DNA of 64,000 nt from Combretum micranthum (lineage: Eukaryota > Streptophyta > Magnoliopsida > Myrtales > Combretaceae). Positions 55,581 through 64,000 of the stretch are shown piece after piece. Location of the stretch: NCBI GenBank assembly GCA_024138025.1, contig JAMXBD010002237.1, positions 124,001 through 188,000 of the forward strand. Reading direction: 5' to 3'. Positions within the stretch are counted from its first letter, which is position 1; every line of letters begins with the position of its first letter. Made by a program: the position numbers and the translations under genes. Under the pieces are notes generated by a model. The model was given only the letters and a program-made list of their open reading frames with translations, ran no database searches and was not told the DNA's origin.

Positions 55581-56461
55581 AACAATATATCAATAGTTGG
55601 GATAGGAAATTCATCTTTCACCGTAGCTGCATTTAGAGCCCTATAGTAAACACAAAAGCTCCATGTCCCATCTTTTTTTTTTCACCAAAAGAACAGGTGA
55701 AGAAAAAGGACTAGTGCTACATTGTATCAGTCCCTATTCCAACATGTCTTTGATTTGTTTCTTGATCTTTCCTTCTGAAAATATGAGTATCGGTAAGGTT
55801 TGACATTAATAGCAGAGACACCTTCCTGCAAAGTGATCTAATGTTGTATATTACGTAGTGGCGGCAATGATGACGGTGTCTCAAAAATATGAGAAAATTT
55901 GCCCAAAACACTTGTAATAAGTGGATTGTTGGTGAATTCCTGTGAAGAATCATCGGCCTAAGCCACTAAATGAAAACAAGTAGCCACTGAGTTCTTATTG
56001 GTAAGTCTACGTAATTGGTGATGAGTAATCTGTCCCATAGAAGTAGAATGATCCCCTATCAATGTGACAGACTAACCCCGATGCAAAAATTGCATGGTTA
56101 AAGCAGAGTAGTCTATAGTAATAGGTCCTAAATCCTGCAACCATAGTACACCCAATACAAGTTCAGCTCCCTGAATAGGTAAGACATAAAAAGAAGCAAC
56201 AAAAACAATGCCTTGGATTTGCACAAGAATGTCTTTGCAAATCCCATTGCATTGGAGCTTTTCTCCATTTCCTATCATAATGGAAAAATGTGGAGCTTTA
56301 TGAACTGTCAAATCCAAGTGTTTAGCAACATGGCTCTAAATAAAGTTGTGAGTGCTACCCGAATCCACCAAAACTGACAAATTGGAATGGCAGACAGTGC
56401 CTTGAAACCTCTGGGTTTTTGGGACAACCTCTCCATTTAAAGCATGGTGACTGATTGTACA
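55581..56461 (-). pseudogene. Chromovirus protease and RT N-terminus
   Basis: Protease blocks lie at 56317-56072 (IMIGNGEKLQCNG, ASFYVLPIQGAELVLGVLWL, then LGPITIDYSALTMQF), in a frame with stops upstream where the DSG active site would be. RT starts near 55890 (LPPLRN, INVKPYRYSYFQKE) and continues to [18 protein letters not shown] at 55590, where the solo LTR cuts in. Stops and frameshifts are present. Confidence 0.85.
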
Positions 56462-57436
56462 TTAAGTATCCTCAACAGTGTCGGTTTCCAGAATATCCAC
56501 ACTCTCAGGTACATCCTTTGCATCCTCAGACTCATGAATAGACAATAGAACTAAAAATTTAGCCTTGCACTTGTGATTTCTATGAAATTTTTCATCACAG
56601 TTAAAACATAATCCTTTGTCACGTTGTACTTGTATTTCTTCAGGACTCAAACGTTTAATAGATAAAGAGGGTTTACTTGTAGGAATAGTAGTAGAAGATG
56701 AAGGTGAAAATAGTGGTTTAGAAAATTGTAATGGAACAGTTGAAACCGGAATAGTAGAAGTATAGGGTTTAAATGCTTTGTATTGATCATTTAGTTTATC
56801 CTCATGTAATCGTGAAAGCCAAATAGCATCTATCATGTTTTTAGGGCGGGTAAGTTGTAATTCTCTTCTAAGTGCAGGTTTTAACTCAGAAATGAAACAA
56901 CTAAGTAGAAAAGATTCAGAAAGACCAACTGTACAATTAGAAAGTGATTCAAATTGAGATTGATAATGAGCCACCATTGATGTCTGAACCAACTTTGATA
57001 AAAGCCCCTGGACATCCTCATAGGCCGATGGACCAAAACGGTTTTGTAAGGCTTCCACAAATTTTGACCACGAAGTCAGTTGAGCATCCCCTTCAAGAGC
57101 GAAAGAAGAAATGGTAATCCTCTGTTCATCTTTAACATCATGAAATTCGAAAAATTTTTCCACTTTGAATATCCATCCCAATACATCAGGTCCCAAAAAT
57201 TTTGGAATTTCCAACTTAATCCCCTTGAGCAATGAATCTGTATTGCTATGTAACCCTGAAGAGGATGAATCATTATTGATCTAATCGGTATGAATAGAAG
57301 TGGAATGATTCTGATTCAATTCCAATTTATCAATGTGAGACCCCAAAGTTGTAATATTTTCTTGAATAGCTAATAGAGCATTTTTAAAGAAATCCATGTC
57401 TACTGTTGAGTTGTGTGATCTTGTTTCAGAAGCCAT
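56462..57436 (-). pseudogene. Chromovirus gag with CCHC zinc knuckle
   Basis: ATG at 57436 (MASETRSHN). The frame holds an N-terminal coiled-coil-like segment and a premature TAG at 57281-57283, and continues in the same frame to 56462. Conserved gag block: LEIPKFLGPDVLGWIFKVEK, FFEFHDVKDEQRI, SKFVEALQNRFGPSAYEDVQ. The nucleocapsid CCHC knuckle is CFNCDEKFHRNHKC (C-x2-C-x4-H-x4-C, complete) near 56600. Apart from the one nonsense codon the gag frame is open. Confidence 0.93.
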
Positions 57437-57502
57437 GAATGAAGAGAATAACAGAATCAAAAGAAAAACAAAAGGAGCACAAGCAGGATGAGAGCACCAA
57501 AA

Positions 57503-58058
57503 TGTTAGGCCTATGTTACCTACAAGCCCACTCTTGGCCCGGCTCAATAATGCAACAATTACCCTAACAAGCGAGGGTTCGCTCTCCACTCCATTACTTT
57601 CGTGTTTGAATCTCGCCTCCTCTTTTGTCTCTGAGCTCTGCAACTGAAATCCTAAGTTCACTCTCTCCTCTCTGTTTCGTTTTCTTCTCTTAAGAAGAAC
57701 AAAGAAAACTAACTATGATATGTTGTATTTGCAGGTATAAATAAGCCTATTCGAGTTGGTTAAACTCTGAGACACCTTTACCAGAAATTAAGGTTTGATA
57801 TCCTTTCTGATGTATTTGCTTACTGTTTATATAGTTGGTTACATGAATCTGAGCTGGCTAAACTATAAAGTAACTAACCATCTTGCTGTTTACACTTTAC
57901 ATATGTTTTGTTACTTGAATCTATTACAATTTGATACCCACATGTGTATACATCCAGCTCATATATGTATATATCCAGCTCATGTTGTATATTCTGCAAA
58001 TCTTGATGGTTTCTATTTACTTCTAATAGACAATGGTCTACTTAGTTGGTCTGTTTCA
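57503..58058 (-). repeat. 5' LTR of the chromovirus
   Basis: 556 bp, collinear with 49650-50204. On the minus strand it ends CCTAACA. The adjacent internal sequence TTTTGGTGCTCTCATCCTG holds the primer binding site (TGGTGCTCTCATCC), which is not the initiator-Met type. The tRNA was not identified. Confidence 0.93.
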
Positions 58059-58063
58059 GTTCA

Positions 58064-58423
58064 CCAATAAAAAAATGATTGTGATATAGTATAAAATATT
58101 TCTATACTTTCTTGTTTTATTGGCTTGCCATTCATTTCATTTAAGAGAACATCATAGGCTCATTCCTTGTATCTTCAATATCTAAAAGGCATTTGATTTT
58201 ATTCTAATTAATTAATAAAATGCAACATCTCTACATGAAAAGTGAGAATTCTTCGATATAAAAAAAATTATATTTTTCAACAAATAAAATTGTAATATGA
58301 ATTTAGAAAAAATTTTGTAATAAAAAAAAATCCTTGAATGTTTTTATTTTATTTCAATTAATTGACAAAAGAAAAAAAAATCTTGGTGAGAAAATTAAAA
58401 GTTGCGAAATGTAGTGTGTATGT

Positions 58424-58425
<2 letters not shown>
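58064..58425. other. AT-rich spacer
   Basis: No recognised features. Confidence 0.4.
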
Positions 58426-58465
<40 letters not shown>

Positions 58466-58871
58466 TAGGATACAATGACCACTACGAACAAAGGACAAAC
58501 GAGGATGAAGGAGTAGAAAAGAAGGAGGAGGAGGAGGAGTCAGTCTTCTTTGAAGATCGAGGAAAAATCGGGCAATTATGCCATTCGGAAGAAGTCTTCT
58601 ACAGAGGGAAAGCCTGTTACGAGTAAGTGGAGAGGAAAGATCTCCAGGGATTCTTATCTCATTCCATTCCAGTGGCTCGACCAGTAACCAATGGCGAAAA
58701 CTAAAAAATCCATGGTTTCCCGGTAGAACCCCATTTCGCCCAAGTTGTTGCGGAACCGGAAAAAAGATGCGGTTTTTTGCACTGCTTGCTCATAGTACAG
58801 GTCCCACTTGTATAAATGAGAAACATGAAATTAAAAGAGAGAAAGGAAGCTTGAGTGAGAGAGAAATGTGG

Positions 58872-58911
<40 letters not shown>
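58426..58911 (+). repeat. Two (GA)n microsatellites around a GC-richer island
   Basis: (GA)n at about 58426-58461 and 58874-58911 bracket about 410 bases that are less AT-rich than the surroundings. An ATG at 58462 opens MVGYNDHYEQRTNEDEG and a Glu-rich run ending at a donor-like TTACGA/GTAAGT near 58623, so this could be a first exon behind a GA-rich leader. No family is recognised. The longer overlapping ORF (58578-58949) reads into the second GA run and is unlikely to be coding. Confidence 0.5.
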
Positions 58912-58915
<4 letters not shown>

Positions 58916-59475
58916 AGAGAGAAACATGGGTTACATAAAGCCAAATTAAAGTAATATCTTAAGAAGTTTGAAACAAAATTACGATAATGTCCCAAAAAAT
59001 CTGTAGTTTATAATATATAGACAATTTAATAAATGGGAAAAGAATGGAATTTTAAGAACAAATTATGGAGTCCAATTTAATTAAAAAGATGAAGAAAAAA
59101 AAAAAGAGAGAGAAAAAACGTTCATAGTACCAGAGGCTAAAATGTAAAAATTAACTTACAACAACAATCAAAATATGACATAACCAATTTAATTTCATTC
59201 TCTTGAATGATACATAATTAAATTAAAATTGAATTAAAATAATTAAATTGGTATGATAAAATAATTAAAAACAAAAAACAAAATATTGTAGTCTCTTTTT
59301 CAATATGTAAAATAGTTTGATTTGGGCCTCAAATCGAAATGTGAACCATTTACTTTTAACTAAATTGAATAGCGAACCATACTATTTTAGAAAAGAATCA
59401 AAACTTTGCTTAGGTCCGGTTTAGTCTATGATTTAGTTAGTTTTTTTTTTTTTTTTTACATAATCTTACCTGGAA
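58912..59475. other. AT-rich spacer
   Basis: No recognised features. A poly-T run lies near 59440-59458. Confidence 0.4.
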
Positions 59476-61971
59476 TTTCATGCCCGATGTGTACTCTAAA
59501 CATGGCAACTTACCGTTCACAATATTAAAGTCAATGAATAACTGCCTTACTCATGCAAAGGCTTCTATATTATGCATAAGGCATTCTTCACAACACAGGG
59601 AACACATTAAAGTACTGCAATTTATGATGGTAACAAGTAAATAACAAAGCAAAAGAACTATATATCATTAAACTCGAATAAGATAAATTATATTTCTTGG
59701 GGGCATATCCCAGCTAATGACCATAAATAGTTCAAATGGTGCAATCATTCATAACAATCTTTGAAGTAAAAACATTTAACACAAAAGGTTTCCAAGAGAA
59801 GCTTCGTCTTCAGCTCCCGGATCTTTCATTAAAGTTCCAAAATCCCCTTACGATTTCCTTGTCATCTTATTCCTTTAGTAAATCCTCAAATATAACTGTT
59901 TCAAAGAAGATCTATATGGGTGCAAGTTTATAACATGCTTGGTGAGATATTTCCCCATTACTCACACCAACATAAATAAGCAAATAAGTTTGTTACTTAA
60001 AGCATATGCTATGCTCATTCAACAATCACATGAAAATCACAAATTTGTATGGTTATCCAGAACCTATACATAGAATGGATTTACACCCTTCATATCAAGA
60101 GTTAGGAAATTGTTTATGAGGATCTCCACAATCCTCTAATGCTAGTCTCCAGGCACTTGTCCATAGCATTCGGTCGGTGTGGCTCTGTACCAAGGGTTGC
60201 ATTTCTCGAACGATGTGGATTCTCTTGTAAGGAGCAGGGCCTATGTCCTACCATGATTACAAGCCATCCAGCTCCAGGCATAGGAGTAGCAGCCTTCTGA
60301 ATGTGACTTAACCAATGCTATGCATGACCATTTCTTTTGTTAACACTAGTCCGTATTGAGTTGGTTAAGGGTGATCATCAATTTGAACACACATAGCAAA
60401 TATGCATATAGATGAGTAAACAAAATTAAGCGAATATTCTAGGGTCACGATACGCTTAGTATTCACTTAATCACATAAGCAAAGAAATACATGCTTAACC
60501 CGAGTTAACCCCGATGCATATCCAATTTTTATCTTTTCTTAATATGTTAGTACAACTACTTTACAAGTATAGAGATGGTAATGAATTTAAGGGGAAAAAC
60601 TCAATCAATCATTTCTTGAAAAAAAAAAAACCTTCAATCGAAGTAGTCCTCGAGGAAGGATATGTCAAAATTGTTATCACCTAAACAAAAGAAATATCCA
60701 GAATAAGTCTTTCATAAACGTTCTACTTAATTTCTAACTCTATTTATTTTATTTACGCTATTTCTCTCTGTTACTGAAGTTCCAACTTAAAATGGCTAAA
60801 AGTTGCTCATTTTAATTTGGAATTTCACATATGAATAGTTGTTTTTTACCTACTTCGAATGCTTTATCCATTTCTAAGGTTTTTTTTAACATGTAGGGTC
60901 ATCAAGGTCACAGAAAGGCACGGTACAGAACGCATCCAAACTGGTCCAGATGTTTATCCTATTTTATTTTTAAAATTTTACTTCGTTTGAACTTCCTAGG
61001 ATAAGTATAAAATTTATCTACCTTTAGAAATCATATAGTAGTGATAATAACTCATATCACATGCATAATCTCAGTGATGTTGTCCCAAAATAGAAATTTC
61101 GTAAACAATCTTTCATGATGGTTGAAAAGTTAAGTTTATGGAAAATTTACTTTTGGGTTTTTAAATAAAATTTAAATTATTAGATTTTTGTAAATGTGAA
61201 AGCTAACTAAAAATCATGGTTTCATAGTCATTTTAAATCCATGAATACTCCATTTTTATAATAAACTTTTTTAACTAATTATTTTCACAAACATGAATTT
61301 TATGTGTTTATGGAGAAAAATTATTCTAAGTTATGTTATCTTTAAAATGTTTTAACTTTTGGCACATAAAAAAATTTAAGTAGATGGCTTGTTCTAAATT
61401 TTTATTTTTATTATTTTTTAATAAAAAGGTATATACATGCATTGTAAATAAGATTTGTAGAAAATTTTGCATAATAAAGAATCGTCAACATTTATATTTT
61501 TAGAAGATTCATTGTGGCATTTTGAAAAGTATAGTTGAGTGTTTCTTTCTAATTCTTTATTCATAATGAAAAGACTTTCAAATATTGGATATAAGGTTTT
61601 TAGAAAATATTTTGTATAATAAATAATTATCAACATTCACGTTTTTAGGAAAATCTAATTTAGTATAGTAACAGCATCATCCATGATTATATATGTGCAT
61701 GAACTTAAAATAGCAATAATAAAAATAAAATTAATAGCATGGAATTATACGAATAATATAAAAATTAGAAATAGAAAATCAAGAACATAAAGGTGTCAAA
61801 ACAAAAGAATGACATTGGCTTGTTATCAAGACTCCTCGAACTTGAAATATTTCGGCCACTATATGAAATAAAATAAGTGTAAAAAAAATGGAAAATGGAA
61901 GTCTTAGATTTTATCAAGGGTTCTTGAGACATAAAATTCTCCAGTCTCAAAAATAAAATCAAGAAATAAAA
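59476..61971 (-). mobile_element. Decayed Tekay/Del-like LTR, cut by copia
   Basis: Related to the solo LTR 36662-40129 in the same orientation. Shared landmarks, in order: CATGCCC / CACGCCCC then TACTCTAAAC / TATCCTAAAC near the left end; GGGGCAT..CCC near 59700; then CGACTTAAAACGGCCATAAC versus CAACTTAAAATGGCTAAAAG near 60786 followed by CTACTTCGAA and AAGGTCAC. The outer right end is not seen because the copia LTR starts at 61972. No coding domains. Confidence 0.7.
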
Positions 61972-63584
61972 TGTTGATTTCTCTCAAATGATAATTTTGA
62001 TGATAACAAAAAGAATAAGTAATTACTAACATTCATTAAGTGTGCAAGGATTCAATATAATCAAAGTGGTTTACAATGACTTAAGAGAATGATTTCAAAA
62101 GATTTATGCAAAGAATACTTTAGAAAATGTTCGGAGAAGATTTCAAGAACAAATGAGCTGTCAGATGGTTATTTAGAAGATACTTCGCTAGCTTTTTAAA
62201 CTATTAGAAGGTTCGTCAGAAGGTGACCTGCAACCTTTTAAAAAAAGTTACTAAACACGAACAGTGAGCTCTAGATTCAAATTTTTCTTTATGGATTTGA
62301 TATTTTGAAGACCTATCTCCAATGTTGAGTATATTTGGGTAATATACTCAATGTGTTCCACAAAGTGGGTTCAGTATCCATGGGATTCAAATTTCGTTGG
62401 ATTAAAGTTCATTTTTAGAAAATTCTGTTTTGACAGCATGAAAAAACTATGTAACTTACAAGGTTCCATTTTCAATAGTTTATTCAAGTTTTTATTTGGG
62501 ATATGGAAGACATGATCCAAGTATGCAAGGAACTTATCTGATGATTATTTGTCTATACAAGGAAGTCAAAATTTGTGGAAAACATGATCTTTTTGTTGCA
62601 TGAATAGTTAGATGAAGGAATATGTCAACAACGGTGATTTCAAATTTGAATTTCAAGTTCAAGATAATTATACAAGTTGTTGGAGATTTAAACTTATCCA
62701 TTGGAGTAAGAATTTCAAGATAACAACAATAAGATCTCAAGTTATTCAAAATTTATAGTTTTTGAAGAAAAAGATGAGCTGATATTACGAATAAAATAAG
62801 GAGCAAAGTTTATCCAATTGATTTCCTAGCCGTTGGAAGATACAATGATAAGTATACCCACCCAAGACAGAGAAAAGCAAGCATAATCACTTGAAAAACA
62901 AGAGAAAACAAAGAGCCACGAATTTCTCTTGGATTTGAGCAAATTTACTGTCATTCCATTTATCTTCTTTTGTTCGAAAATTTTGAGGACCCATACTTTA
63001 TTTCCTCTGATCTAGATTTATTCATTTGATGAGAAATTGAGAGTTACAAGTAAGCTCAGTAGATTGATTGCTTAGGAGAATCAAGCTAAGTGAATTGTAG
63101 CCAAAGAGAATTGGCAAGAACATCTTGTAACTTTACTGATTTGATTGGATAGTGAAACACAACCGGTGTAGAATACCAGGACCCTAGTTTGGAGCTGGAA
63201 GAGAGGATTGACACTCAAGGCGGAATCTCTATAATTCGACTTTGCACTCTCTACTCCCTTATCTCTCCTTAAATTCGTGCAATTTTATTTGTTATTCATA
63301 ACTGTGATATATGCTTAGAAGGTTGATCAAGAGTTAGTCAGATCTTAGAAGGTTTCTGGGAGTAAAAAGTTTTGAATTGATATTTGATTTTTCGTGAGCT
63401 TAAGCAAATCATTTTGATCCGAATTATTATTCAAAGTTTTTATTTGTTAAGTTTATTGTTTTAAGAAAGTTTCAAAGTCATTTTAGTTGAATAACCAAGT
63501 GATGTGAAATTTATTCAAAATTTTTAAAAGTGAATTTTATAACCAATTCACCCCCCTCTTAGTTATCTTTTCGGGACTAACAAT

Positions 63585-63597
63585 TGGTATCAGAGCC
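63585..63597 (+). other. Primer binding site (tRNA-iMet) of the copia element
   Basis: TGGTATCAGAGCC, the standard plant LTR-retrotransposon site complementary to the 3' end of initiator tRNA-Met, two bases after the LTR. Similar copies follow at about 63641-63657 (TTGGTATCAGAGCAGGG) and 63707-63720 (TTAATATCCGAGC). Confidence 0.93.
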
Positions 63598-63753
63598 AAG
63601 CTCAATTTTTAAATTAGATTATTTTAAAACCTGATACCAACAATTGGTATCAGAGCAGGGCTTAATTTTTAGAAAAATTTTTGTTTTAAATTTTGATATC
63701 TACAATTAATATCCGAGCTAAACTCTTTTCTCATATTGAGTGATCCATGAACA

Positions 63754-64000
63754 ATGGTTGAAAATAATGTTGCAATTGATAGAGCACCATTCTTTGATGG
63801 CATGAATTATCCTTATTGGAAAATGAGAATGGAGACATACATCAAAGCTAATGATTTTGATTCATGGCAAGTTATCTTGCTTGGAGACACACAAGTCACA
63901 ATGAATGGCGATGGGCATATAACTCCTAAACAAAAAAAAAGCCATTGAGAAAAACAAGGCTAAGAATCTTCTTTTAAATACCATTGCATCATCTAAATTT
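63754..64000 (+). pseudogene. Copia gag, N-terminus (partial, frameshift)
   Basis: ATG at 63754, then MVENNVAIDRAPFFDGMNYP and YWKMRMETYIKA, the N-terminal block of copia gag (FDG.NY..WK.RM..Y). The frame ends at 63946-63948 because of an A9 run near 63930. In another frame the coding continues with KAIEKNKAKNLLLN toward the window edge. The indel in a homopolymer may be a real mutation or a sequence error. Confidence 0.85.

Larger units (their letters stand above)
49650..58058 (-). mobile_element. Ty3/gypsy chromovirus, structurally complete, decayed
   Basis: 8409 bp on the minus strand with perfect target duplications GTTCA (49645-49649 and 58059-58063). The LTRs are 555-556 bp (49650-50204 and 57503-58058). 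Order from 5' to 3': LTR, primer site just inside 57502, gag, protease, RT, RNase H, integrase, chromodomain, purine-rich tract (AAGAAAGGAGGAAAAC), LTR. This is the chromovirus layout. A 2.9-kb solo LTR (52685-55580) interrupts RT. Nonsense and frameshift changes are spread through all domains, so it cannot move on its own. Confidence 0.95.
61972..64000 (+). mobile_element. Ty1/copia element, 5' part (continues beyond window)
   Basis: 5' LTR 61972-63582 (1611 bp, TGTTGATTT..GGGACTAACA), initiator-tRNA-Met primer site, then gag. The long LTR and this gag type fit the SIRE-like side of copia, but that is inference. The right half and the 3' LTR are outside the window, so target duplication and completeness cannot be judged. 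It inserted into the decayed LTR to its left. Confidence 0.88.

Noticed and set aside
1..64000. tRNA, rRNA or organelle DNA inserts
   Set aside because: No cloverleaf with conserved A and B boxes, no rRNA core segments and no plastid genes were recognised by eye. A tRNA scan could still find one.

Overview
The window is eukaryotic nuclear DNA from a flowering plant, most likely a eudicot. It is AT-rich with long intergenic stretches, U2-type introns, a plant-type ribosomal protein exon, dirigent gene copies, and plant lineages of hAT, MULE, Ty3/gypsy and Ty1/copia elements. Nothing bacterial is present. Conserved host coding sequence is sparse: the last exon of 60S ribosomal protein L21 (91-348) and a decayed dirigent (DIR) array (24.3, 27.3-41.2 and 43.1 kb). 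Almost everything else that can be identified is transposable-element DNA, much of it nested.

Layout. 1-2.2 kb: RPL21 3' end and one uncertain short gene. 3.4-8.4 kb: homopolymer tract, an inverted-repeat element, and a possible hAT-like element carrying LTR-like and exon-like debris. 8.6-20.8 kb, minus strand: a Mutator-like (MULE) transposase pseudogene followed by a plant-mobile-domain (PMD) pseudogene. These were broken by a 5.9-kb hAT transposon (12898-18840) with an open transposase and a RING-finger ORF, by a small non-autonomous hAT (10444-11304), and by a dispersed repeat. 21-24 kb: AT-rich, with a second copy of the 3.7-kb repeat. 24-43 kb: the dirigent array. DIR2 is split by a 12.1-kb gypsy element (28559-40691) that keeps gag but has no recognisable pol, and which itself holds two solo LTRs. 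41.6-47 kb: a copia 3' remnant, three or four non-autonomous hAT-like elements, and a tandem SINE-like repeat. 47-49.6 kb: nothing recognised. 49650-58058: a chromodomain gypsy element whose reverse transcriptase is split by a solo LTR. 58-59.4 kb: two GA microsatellites around a GC-richer island. 59.5-61.97 kb: a decayed LTR. 61972-end: the 5' LTR, primer binding site and gag start of a copia element that runs out of the window.

Many insertion boundaries can be read to the base because target-site duplications (TSDs) survive. Gypsy: CTTAT, GTTCA. Solo LTRs: GAATC, AACAA, AATAC/AATAT. hAT (8 bp): ATTTGTAG/ATCTGTAG, ATTTTACC/ATTTTACT, TATCAAAA, TTTAAATA/CTTAAATA. This gives a relative order of insertion. 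The points most worth following are the potentially active hAT transposon with a RING ORF inside its apparent 5' intron, the gag-only gypsy element, palindromic motif arrays in two unrelated LTR families, a single-base deletion shared by two dirigent copies, and a triplicated primer binding site in the copia element.

All boundaries and similarities were read by eye. No alignment or database search was run, and species and exact TE families are not determined.
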